The translations under genes were made by a program, and so were the position numbers. A DNA stretch of 47,009 nucleotides, taken from an uncultured Muribaculaceae bacterium. Lineage in GTDB: Bacteria; Bacteroidota; Bacteroidia; Bacteroidales; Muribaculaceae. Where the stretch lies: contig CAJTQU010000017.1 of the NCBI GenBank assembly GCA_910578665.1, positions 1 to 47,009 on the forward strand, in the 5' to 3' direction. Positions within the stretch are counted from its first letter, which is position 1, and each line of letters begins with the position of its first letter. Shown piece by piece: positions 41,159 to 47,009 of this stretch. Below the pieces are notes generated by a model. The model ran no database searches and was not told the DNA's origin. It was given only the letters and a program-made list of their open reading frames with translations.

Positions 41159-41593
41159 ATGGAAAAAATAGCATTTGCCTCAGATCACGCGGGCTACCAG
41201 CTTAAAAAGAAACTCGAAGAGTATGTGATTGCCAAAGGGTACGAAGTAGAAGATTTCGGTACGGGTTCGGAAGATTCGTGCGATTATCCGGATTATGCCC
41301 ATCCTGTGGCACTCGCCGTGGAAAATGGCGAATGCGCTTTCGGCATAGCGATGTGCGGAACCGGTAACGGAATTCAGATGACCCTTAACAAGCACCAGGG
41401 TATACGTGCGGCATTATGCTGGGAACCGGCACTCGCTACATTGGCCAAGGAGCACAACAATGCTAATTTCCTGGTTCTTCCGGCTCGCTTTATTACCGAG
41501 GATATGGCGCTTAAGGTAGTCGATGCTTATCTTGAGGCTAAGTTTGAAGGCGGACGCCACCAGCGCCGTATAGATAAAATCGCTGTTAAATAA
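41159..41593 (+). CDS. rpiB: Ribose 5-phosphate isomerase B
   Basis: Interconverts ribose 5-phosphate and ribulose 5-phosphate. The 144-residue protein opens IAFASDHAGYQLKK with the phosphate-binding segment and has the active-site region GIAMCGTGNGIQM with the catalytic cysteine, then NKHQGIRAALCW and a histidine-bearing C-terminal helix. Length fits RpiB. It heads a two-gene unit with folB, one base apart. Confidence 0.95.
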   Translation: MEKIAFASDHAGYQLKKKLEEYVIAKGYEVEDFGTGSEDSCDYPDYAHPVALAVENGECAFGIAMCGTGNGIQMTLNKHQGIRAALCWEPALATLAKEHNNANFLVLPARFITEDMALKVVDAYLEAKFEGGRHQRRIDKIAVK

Positions 41594-41594
41594 G

Positions 41595-41963
41595 TTGTTG
41601 GAAACACTTACCATATCACTGGATGATGTCCTGCTGTACGGACGCCACGGTGTTATGACGCAGGAGCGCGAGGTGGGCAACGAATTCAGGGTGTCTGTGG
41701 CAGTCACTATGCCTGCTCCGGCAGGCTGTGCTACTGACAAGCTGGAAGGCACATTGTCTTATGCCGATATTTATGATGTTGTATCGGAGCAGTTTTCCCG
41801 GCCTTCCGCTCTTATAGAGCATGTGGCCCACCGTATATCGAGGGCCTTGTTTGATAGGTGGCCGTTGATAGACAGGGTGGTGGTGAAGGTGACCAAGGTA
41901 ACGCCTCCTATCCCCGGGTTTGCCGGAAGTGCGTCCGTGTGTCTTGATGTTCCGAGGCGTTGA
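41595..41963 (+). CDS. folB: Dihydroneopterin aldolase (TTG start)
   Basis: A folate-pathway enzyme, 122 residues, that cleaves dihydroneopterin. Family segments visible are LLYGRHGVMTQEREVGNEF, SYADIYDVV, and LIEHVAHRISRALF. There is no ATG at the proper place: the family start falls at TTG 41595 or TTG 41598, one base after the rpiB stop, and the first in-frame ATG would delete the first conserved strand. The gene is therefore read by coupling with rpiB. A terminator follows. Confidence 0.9.
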   Translation: MLETLTISLDDVLLYGRHGVMTQEREVGNEFRVSVAVTMPAPAGCATDKLEGTLSYADIYDVVSEQFSRPSALIEHVAHRISRALFDRWPLIDRVVVKVTKVTPPIPGFAGSASVCLDVPRR

Positions 41964-41968
41964 AATCG

Positions 41969-42000
41969 CTTGCGGTTATTTTTGCCTTAACCGCAAGTTT
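41969..42000 (+). terminator. Terminator of rpiB-folB
   Basis: A perfect 10-bp stem (41969-41978 with 41988-41997) and TTTATT directly behind it. Confidence 0.85.
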
Positions 42001-42014
42001 ATTCATGTAATATT

Positions 42015-42058
42015 AGAGAGGCATTGTCATAATTTGTTGGTTATGGCAATGCCTCTCT
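42015..42058 (-). terminator. Long hairpin between folB and the truncated gene
   Basis: An 18-bp stem with one G-U (42015-42032 with 42041-42058) and an 8-nt loop. It is near the stop of the truncated gene on the minus strand and likely was its terminator. Confidence 0.65.
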
Positions 42059-42116
42059 GGTCGCTTATAGAGGGTTATGTGTCTGCTCTGTGATTATCAG
42101 TTATGGCCGGTAAATG

Positions 42117-42446
42117 TTATTTTACCACTATCTTGCGAGCTTTGCCGTCTCTCACCTCGATATATATTCCGGCTCTGAGTGTAAGGCTTGATACACCGGC
42201 TACGTTGTGAGCCACAATGCAGCCGTCTATAGAGTAGACATCGCATAGTGCGGTGTTCGAGAGACCCTCACACATGTTTTGCTGTGTGCCTCCCGAGGTG
42301 TCTAGTCTGAAAGCAGGAGAGAGCACCTGTGTCTGGCTGGCACCTTTAGCGCCTTCGACCGTTATACGCAGGTCGTACCATTTGTCTTCACTTGTATTAT
42401 TAACATTGTCAAGCGGAACGCTGTAATGTATCTCTTTCCAAGAGAC
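42117..42446 (-). pseudogene. C-terminal fragment of a secreted protein with a T9SS-like sorting tail
   Basis: On the minus strand 109 codons are open, without a start codon, and are cut off upstream by TAA at 42447-42449. The sequence reads like a beta-sandwich end (WKEIHYSVPLD, DKWYDLRITVEG) followed by the tail CDVYSIDGCIVAHN to GIYIEVRDGKARKIVVK, similar to type 9 secretion sorting domains. A typical parent would be several hundred residues long, so only the end remains. Further upstream nothing in any frame continues it. The breakpoint may be a recombination scar. The original enzyme cannot be named. Confidence 0.55.
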
Positions 42447-42449
42447 TTA

Positions 42450-42757
42450 GATTATAGCATTTGTGCGGCAAAGAATTATGTGCCTTTTTAAGCTGTATGT
42501 ATGGTGCTTTTATATTGCAGCGAAAAGTGTTTAGATTTAGCTATTATATGCACATATGTGCATATAATAGCTGGGGAAATGTCGTTGTTAGTATATGGTT
42601 TAATAAATTGTCAGATTTGTAGTGGATGTTATAGGTGTCTGATGTCAGTTGTTGTTAAAAAACATTTGTATGGTATTGTAGCCGAGATATTGCGCGTAGT
42701 GCAAAGGTATGTGTGCTGAACATTGTTGTTAACGTTTGTGTTGAAAAATAAAAAAAC
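42450..42757. other. AT-rich gene-free stretch
   Basis: No gene is supported. The only strong structure is a 34-bp perfect palindrome at 42539-42572. A promoter for the channel gene at 42758 should be here, but no clean TAnnTTTG with matching -33 was found. Confidence 0.5.
42539..42572. repeat. 34-bp perfect palindrome
   Basis: Two 17-bp arms meet at 42555/42556 with the centre CATATG; each arm begins AGCTATTATATGCACAT. It is AT-rich, has no T-run and no loop, so it is not a normal terminator. It lies 186 bp before a channel gene and 93 bp from a truncated gene. It may be an operator, a recombination site or a resolved element scar. Confidence 0.85.
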
Positions 42758-43555
42758 ATGAATGTAAGAGATGCATATCTGCGATATAATACCGGTAAGC
42801 TCAGAAGAAACACGCGTAAAGGTGTCTATCTGGTCCTGCATGTCCTGATGCTTGCCTTGTCGGTGTTTCTCATAGTGAGTATATCAATAGACACTTTCCA
42901 TGGAGATGATTTCTTCAATACGCCGCGTTTTGTACATGTGCAGACAATGGTCTGTGCCTTTTTCCTGTTCGATTTTTTTGCCGAGCTAGTGCTGGCTGAG
43001 CGAAAATGGCATTATCTGGCTACCCATTTTATGTTTTTTCTTGTTTCAATACCGTATTCATATATTATTTACCGTATGCACTGGCAGTTTCCTCCTAATG
43101 TGGTATATCTGTTGCAGTACATACCGCTTGTGCGTGGCGGCTACGCACTGGCATTCGTGGTGGGTTGGTTTACATATAACCGTGCCACGGGTATATTTGT
43201 GACTTATCTGGTCACGCTGATGGCCACAGTATATTTTGGTTCGCTTGTATTTTATATGTTTGAACGTGAAGTCAACCCCGGAATAACTTGTTACCAGGAC
43301 GCACTGTGGTGGGCCTGTATGGATACCACTACAGTGGGCTCGTCAATAGATTCGATAACTCCTGTGGGGCGTGTGATAGCTGTTTTGCTTGCCGCACTGG
43401 GCATGATGATGTTTCCCATCTTCACTGTCTATGTCACCAGTATAATCACACGCCGCCGAAAGGAGCATCCGGTATTATTTAATGCCGCCAGGCAACCCGG
43501 CATGGCAGGGAGGACTGACGGCATTTGTGACAAGGAGTCCGAGAAAAAGGATTAG
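42758..43555 (+). CDS. Potassium-channel-like protein with unusual selectivity filter
   Basis: A 265-residue inner-membrane protein with six membrane helices (about 25-44, 60-80, 85-105, 117-138, 145-168, 203-230) and a pore loop at 178-200. The pore segment YQDALWWACMDTTTVGSS aligns with TVGYG-type potassium channels, followed by TPVGR; but the filter reads TTVGSS, with S195-S196 in place of Tyr-Gly. Helix S4 has only one arginine, so voltage sensing is doubtful. The C-terminus is short and charged with no cyclic-nucleotide or RCK domain. Ion selectivity cannot be predicted and may be non-potassium. The gene stands alone after a palindrome. Confidence 0.8.
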   Translation: MNVRDAYLRYNTGKLRRNTRKGVYLVLHVLMLALSVFLIVSISIDTFHGDDFFNTPRFVHVQTMVCAFFLFDFFAELVLAERKWHYLATHFMFFLVSIPYSYIIYRMHWQFPPNVVYLLQYIPLVRGGYALAFVVGWFTYNRATGIFVTYLVTLMATVYFGSLVFYMFEREVNPGITCYQDALWWACMDTTTVGSSIDSITPVGRVIAVLLAALGMMMFPIFTVYVTSIITRRRKEHPVLFNAARQPGMAGRTDGICDKESEKKD

Positions 43556-43596
43556 TCGTTGCTTGGTATTGCCAGGTGGAACAGGCTGTTCCTGCT

Positions 43597-43911
43597 TCAG
43601 TGCTTTTTGCGGCGCGGATTGGCCGGAAACCAGCCTTTGCGTACTCGTTCGCGTTGTTCAAAGATTTCTTTTATTGTCCAAAAGCTGGAGAATGCCACCA
43701 CTCCGCTAAGCGTGGACCAAAAAGGGTCGGTGGCCCAGATGGCAACGCCGCACATTACAATGCCGAGCACAAGGAACCACCACCAGCATCTTACGCCGAA
43801 ATAATATTCGCATTTGATCACGACCGGGTGGAAAAGGCCGATTACTAAGAAAGTGCACAATCCGAGAGTTAGCCCGAGCAGGTGCCATTGTTGTAGAAAA
43901 GCGCTTATCAT
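43597..43911 (-). CDS. DUF4491 membrane protein
   Basis: A 104-residue protein with three membrane helices (about 10-30, 42-60, 64-80). Family segments GLCTFLVIGLFHPVVIKCEYYFG and RCWWWFLVLG, shortened here to FHPVVIKCEYYFG and RCWWWF, plus FEQRERVRKGWFPANP, match DUF4491 proteins seen widely in Bacteroidales. No function is known. It converges with the channel gene. Confidence 0.85.
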   Translation of the reverse strand: MISAFLQQWHLLGLTLGLCTFLVIGLFHPVVIKCEYYFGVRCWWWFLVLGIVMCGVAIWATDPFWSTLSGVVAFSSFWTIKEIFEQRERVRKGWFPANPRRKKH

Positions 43912-43986
43912 TTTGTGTTTAATTTTATTATCCTGTTTCTGGAGTTGTGATGCCTTTAGGGCGTTTCATACAAATATAACAAAGGC

Positions 43987-44808
43987 TTACTTCAATTTAT
44001 TGTATTCCTCGTTGCTAACAGGGGAGAGCCATTCGTTTGACGTGTTTTCACCAGGAATCTCAAACGCGAGATGTGCAAACCAGCTGTCAGCCGCGGCACC
44101 GTGCCAATGTTTCACGTTAGCAGGAATGTGTATTACTGTTCCTGGCAGAATCTGCCGTGCAGGCTTGCCTTCTTCCTGGTACCATCCGCGTCCGGCCACT
44201 CCCACCAGCATTTGTCCGCCTTTGGTGGCAGCATGGTGTATATGCCAGTTATTTCGGCATCCTGGCTCGAAAGAAACATTAGAGAAAGTGATTTGCGAGT
44301 TGGAGATGTGTGCTATATAGCTGTTGCCCGTGAAATATTCGGCGTATGTCGTGTTGGGTTCGCCTATCGGAAAGATCATTTCCTGTTGGAATCTCTCTTT
44401 GTCGGTGAAGGCATTGTCGTCGTTCCATACTTCTTTTGCCATTCTAAATGCGGCCCAAGCATTGGGCCAGCCTGCATATAACGCTAGTTGTGTCAGCAAT
44501 GCTGAAATTTCAAGGCGTGTGATACCATGTTTCTTTCCCAGCTCCAAATGCGATTTGAGCGAGGCATCGGTGATTCCTTTGCCTACAAGTACCGATATGG
44601 TTATCAGGCTGCGGTCATGCAGACTGAATGTGGTGTCGTTCCAGATCATGTTGCCGAACAGAACATCGTCGTTCAATTGTGCGAAACCTGGCGCGAACTC
44701 GCCGAGGAGGTCGCGGCCGGCAGTCTGGTGTATTTTGTTTTGTGCCATGGATATGTTGTTATTACTAGTGAGAATTATAAATGTTAATGGGAGGATTAGT
44801 CTTTTCAT
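43987..44808 (-). CDS. Secreted carboxymuconolactone decarboxylase-cupin fusion
   Basis: A 273-residue two-domain protein with a signal peptide (about 1-22, ending SMAQ). Residues about 30-125 are an all-helical carboxymuconolactone decarboxylase domain (LHDRSLITISVLVGKG, SHLELGKKHGITRLEI); the CxxC of AhpD is absent, so it is not a peroxidase of that type. Residues about 160-255 are a cupin (NWHIHHAATKGGQMLVGV, PGTVIHIPANVKHWHGA) with three or more metal-ligand histidines. Such fusions are known in Bacteroides; the reaction is unknown. A -7 box TACTTTTG lies at 44839-44846. The signal suggests the periplasm, unusual for this decarboxylase family. Confidence 0.85.
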   Translation of the reverse strand: MKRLILPLTFIILTSNNNISMAQNKIHQTAGRDLLGEFAPGFAQLNDDVLFGNMIWNDTTFSLHDRSLITISVLVGKGITDASLKSHLELGKKHGITRLEISALLTQLALYAGWPNAWAAFRMAKEVWNDDNAFTDKERFQQEMIFPIGEPNTTYAEYFTGNSYIAHISNSQITFSNVSFEPGCRNNWHIHHAATKGGQMLVGVAGRGWYQEEGKPARQILPGTVIHIPANVKHWHGAAADSWFAHLAFEIPGENTSNEWLSPVSNEEYNKLK

Positions 44809-44838
44809 GTTTGAATTTGCTGATAAAAATTAACGTTG

Positions 44839-44846
44839 CAAAAGTA
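44839..44846 (-). promoter_or_regulatory. Candidate -7 box for the decarboxylase-cupin gene
   Basis: TACTTTTG on the minus strand with no good -33. The leader would be about 25 nt. Confidence 0.4.
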
Positions 44847-44849
44847 CTG

Positions 44850-45240
44850 AAAAGACCTTTAGGCTTCATTACCAAAATTGCGTTATAAAATACCAGTTTT
44901 GCGGAAAACAAAGCAATGCTTAATTTATTCTCGGTGGTTGCTAGGGCATGATACTGGCTCCCTATATATTTATCGGATGAACCATAACACATGTATAATA
45001 GCTACATTGGTTAACAAAAAAATCTCTGACAGTCAGATTTGACAGTCATAAATAAAAAACTTGTTCTTGGAAAGATTCAGAATTATGAATGACGGCGAAT
45101 GAATCTGAATGAAATGGGCAGTGTGTCAGTGATTTAGAATAATGTTGAATGCTAATAAATCCATAGGAATTTATCTCAACGCACTTTTTGTTGTGCAAAA
45201 ACGTGATACTTGCACAACGGTATTTTGAAATGCACAACCA
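44850..45240. other. Gene-free stretch with small repeats
   Basis: No gene is supported. TGACAGTCA occurs twice (45027-45035 and 45040-45048). GTTGTGCAA (45190-45198) and TTGCACAAC (45210-45218) form a 9-bp inverted repeat around an 11-bp spacer, with a further TGCACAAC at 45231-45238; this could be an operator for the former integrase gene. ATGAATGACGGCGAATGA at about 45085 resembles ATGAATGATGGCGCATGA near the right end. Confidence 0.45.
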
Positions 45241-45243
45241 CAT

Positions 45244-45446
45244 ATGGAAAGAAAACTCTTTACCTCCGCACGATCAAGACGAGCGGTAAAATAAGACTTC
45301 GCTTTCGGCTCACGGAAGGATGCGAGGTCTAGCTCTTTCACAAGAGCAATATTGAGGCTGATTTGGCGGAATTGGAAAAGTTTGACATGGATGGCTTGCT
45401 GAGATCGCGTGTCAGTCTCTATAAATCAGCCCCAATATCGAGTTGA
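45244..45446 (+). pseudogene. Decayed N-terminus of a tyrosine recombinase (integrase)
   Basis: From about 45261 the frame reads YLRTIKTSGKIRLRFRL, then a TAG stop at 45330-45332, then LFHKSNIEADLAELEKF and SRVSLYKSAPISS, ending at TGA 45444-45446. This matches the start of Bacteroidetes site-specific integrases (segments KIRLRFRL and FHKSNIEADLA). A probable start MERKLFT at 45244 is out of frame by one shift. The catalytic domain is wholly missing. It is a dead remnant of a mobile element. Confidence 0.6.
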
Positions 45447-45507
45447 TAAACAGCTTAATGTGTTGTCGGAAGAAAATGTTTTGAGATAGAGATAAATCAA
45501 CCTATAA

Positions 45508-45538
45508 GTTGCATTTTCTGATTTTCTTCGTAATTTTG
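45508..45538 (+). promoter_or_regulatory. Candidate promoter of the TonB-C-domain gene
   Basis: GTTG (45508-45511), 19-bp spacer, TAATTTTG (45531-45538). The leader is about 100 nt. Confidence 0.5.
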
Positions 45539-45642
45539 TACTTGGATAAATGTATATATATTATGAAGTTTGTACGGATAATCGTCGGATTCGACCATTT
45601 TTTCGTTTAATTATCCCAGAGCTAAGGTTTAAAATAGGTTAT

Positions 45643-46731
45643 ATGAAGAAGTTGATTTTAGTTTCATTGATTATCATTCAGTCGTGCGTAGCGTTCGCAC
45701 AGAATTGTTGTATGAACGACAGCACTATAAGAGAAATTCAGTTCCCTCTTACTGAACAGGATACCAAAACCGTATTCTGCTATCTCAATAACGAATGGAT
45801 TGCAGGGGCTTATCTTGATATGGTGCCAGCTGGCTCCATTCAAAAGATGGAAGTAAAAAACGATGAGTATGGCAACCGAGCGTTATTCCTGACAGTTTCG
45901 CCTGAAATCATTGCCGAAGTTAAAGCGGAAATGAAGAAACGTTTTATAAATCTTGACCCTCGCTGTGAGTTTCCCGGAGGTAATGGAAAATTAAAAGAAT
46001 GGATTGATGCCAATATCAAAGTGCCCGAGGGATACAAAGGTTGTGAAAGAGTAATGGTTAACTTTACCGTTCATCCCGATGGCTCAATAAGCAACCCACA
46101 GATTAGGAAACCGAGTAAAAATGAGTCTGCAAATGAAGAAGCATTAAGACTTGTAAATGCGTTGCCCAAATTCCGCGTGAAATACTTTACTCCCCGAAAG
46201 AGTAACTTAAATTTATGTATTCCCATCACTTTCAGGGAACCTGGCGCGATATTTATAAGAGGGGGCGAAAGCTCTGTTATCAATCAGTTCCCCTTTATCT
46301 CATCAACGCCTTCGCCGGAAAGCAAAGACAACACGCATAAAAAGGCTTTGACCTCAAATGATAAAATTGATGAGTCGAAAGTATTCTACGAACCCGAACA
46401 GCAACCATACTATTTGAATGGAGACACTGAAGGCTTATTGAATGATCTATATACCTCTATTTTAGAAACTACTCCTGTAACACAGGAGTGTGTCAAAGGC
46501 CGTGCCAATGTCAGGTTCATTATTTCAGAGGACGGTCAAATAGATACCAATTCAATAAAGGTGATTAGAAACAGGGCTGTACCTGAGGATTATCTGAAAT
46601 CCGCCATTGAAGCAATCAAAAAATTAGGCAAATTTGAGCCAGGTAAAATGAATGGAACGCCTTTAAGGATGACATATTATGTTTCTATCATCTATCCTGT
46701 TCCTCCTAAGTATATAAAGACAACTGAGTAA
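45643..46731 (+). CDS. Secreted protein with two TonB-C-like domains
   Basis: A 362-residue protein with an N-terminal signal peptide (MKKLILVSLIIIQSCVAFAQ). Two regions resemble the TonB C-terminal fold: about 110-200 (VNFTVHPDGSISNPQIRKP, ALPKFRVKYFTPRK) and about 285-360 (VRFIISEDGQIDTNSIKVI, LGKFEPGKMNG). True TonB needs an inner-membrane anchor and proline-rich spacer, which are missing, so this is not an energy transducer but a periplasmic protein that uses the fold for binding. The longer frame from 45550 lacks a plausible signal, so 45643 is chosen. It is AT-rich like the restriction genes. The linker region 200-285 is low-complexity and polar. Confidence 0.75.
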   Translation: MKKLILVSLIIIQSCVAFAQNCCMNDSTIREIQFPLTEQDTKTVFCYLNNEWIAGAYLDMVPAGSIQKMEVKNDEYGNRALFLTVSPEIIAEVKAEMKKRFINLDPRCEFPGGNGKLKEWIDANIKVPEGYKGCERVMVNFTVHPDGSISNPQIRKPSKNESANEEALRLVNALPKFRVKYFTPRKSNLNLCIPITFREPGAIFIRGGESSVINQFPFISSTPSPESKDNTHKKALTSNDKIDESKVFYEPEQQPYYLNGDTEGLLNDLYTSILETTPVTQECVKGRANVRFIISEDGQIDTNSIKVIRNRAVPEDYLKSAIEAIKKLGKFEPGKMNGTPLRMTYYVSIIYPVPPKYIKTTE

Positions 46732-46954
46732 ATAAATTATTTCCAGAGGGCAAACTTACCTGGGTTTTCCATACTGTTGGGTTAATATTAAGACACAACT
46801 TTTTCATGGTCGAGCCTCTGCTCGGCTATTGTTGTCTGAAACTTCACCACAAATACTATAAGCACAGCTAGTTCCGATTGTTAAGTATCGAGTGAATGTC
46901 AGATAGTCAAAAAGCAAAATCACCTTGACATCATGAATGATGGCGCATGACGAT
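46732..46954. other. AT-rich end region without a gene
   Basis: Nothing coding is seen between the TonB-C-domain gene and the terminal repeat. Confidence 0.6.
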
Positions 46955-47009
46955 TGTCTAGTCCGGAAAAGTGTTGACCGTCAGATTCAACATTTTTTAG
47001 TAAAATGTG
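46955..47009. repeat. 55-bp terminal inverted repeat, right copy
   Basis: The last 55 bases are the exact reverse complement of the first 55. The bases just inside differ completely from those at the left end, so the shared block is where two unrelated flanks meet the same repeated element. Confidence 0.9.

Noticed and set aside
45643..46731. Energy-transducing TonB
   Set aside because: It has a cleavable signal in place of an inner-membrane anchor, lacks a proline-rich spacer, and has two C-terminal-like domains.

Overview
This is a 47 kb piece of chromosome from a member of the Bacteroidales, probably Muribaculaceae-like. The order-level call rests on promoters with the Bacteroidetes form TTTG-N19..21-TAnnTTTG in front of many genes, the near absence of Shine-Dalgarno sequences, and typical gene content: EF-G2 paralogue, DUF3127 and DUF4491 proteins, an rsfS-ftsH pair, and a Wza/Wzc polysaccharide operon. 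The family-level call is inference from overall gene flavour and a mid-range GC content. Both ends finish in the same 55-bp sequence in inverted orientation, so the window looks like a whole contig that stops at two copies of one repeated element.

Left edge (1-3 kb): an AT-rich restriction-modification pair, a Dam-type GATC adenine methylase followed by an AlwI-family endonuclease, sits directly in front of a Ca/Na antiporter. Then 4-12 kb: rarA, a HAD phosphatase and glnS on the minus strand; tRNA-Ala, tRNA-Leu and tRNA-Gly; a LexA-like S24 repressor with twin operator-like sites; a Sel1-repeat secreted protein; and an MFS sugar transporter with a large extra periplasmic insert.

Core (12-32 kb): nfo and, divergently, a four-gene operon (TrmH-type methyltransferase, radA, acyl-ACP thioesterase, second TrmH-type methyltransferase); an EF-G paralogue with altered GTPase motifs; two identical tRNA-Arg genes; a Crp/Fnr regulator; a DAHP synthase-chorismate mutase fusion; an ECF sigma factor; uvrA with a coupled lipoprotein; a small envelope cluster (two YtxH proteins, a holin/YqjE-like protein, a small partner), prmA, an SSB-like DUF3127 protein, rsfS and ftsH.

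Polysaccharide operon (31.8-41 kb, minus strand): wza, wzc, ugd, rfbA, rfbC, rfbB, a sugar aminotransferase and a ThiF-like E1 enzyme in one tight transcription unit. It has export and nucleotide-sugar genes but no glycosyltransferase, flippase, polymerase or rfbD, so the polymer must be completed by genes elsewhere.

Right edge (41-47 kb): rpiB-folB, then a looser accessory region with a truncated secreted-protein gene, a 34-bp perfect palindrome, a potassium-channel-like protein with a non-canonical selectivity filter, a DUF4491 protein, a secreted carboxymuconolactone decarboxylase-cupin fusion, a decayed integrase fragment and a secreted double TonB-C-domain protein. The DNA is AT-rich again here and looks like recombined accessory DNA.

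The points most worth a second look are the SSB-like tail on the DUF3127 protein, the MFS periplasmic insert, the channel filter, the palindrome, the EF-G2 context, and the E1-like gene coupled to the aminotransferase. No CRISPR array, complete prophage or intact insertion sequence was seen.
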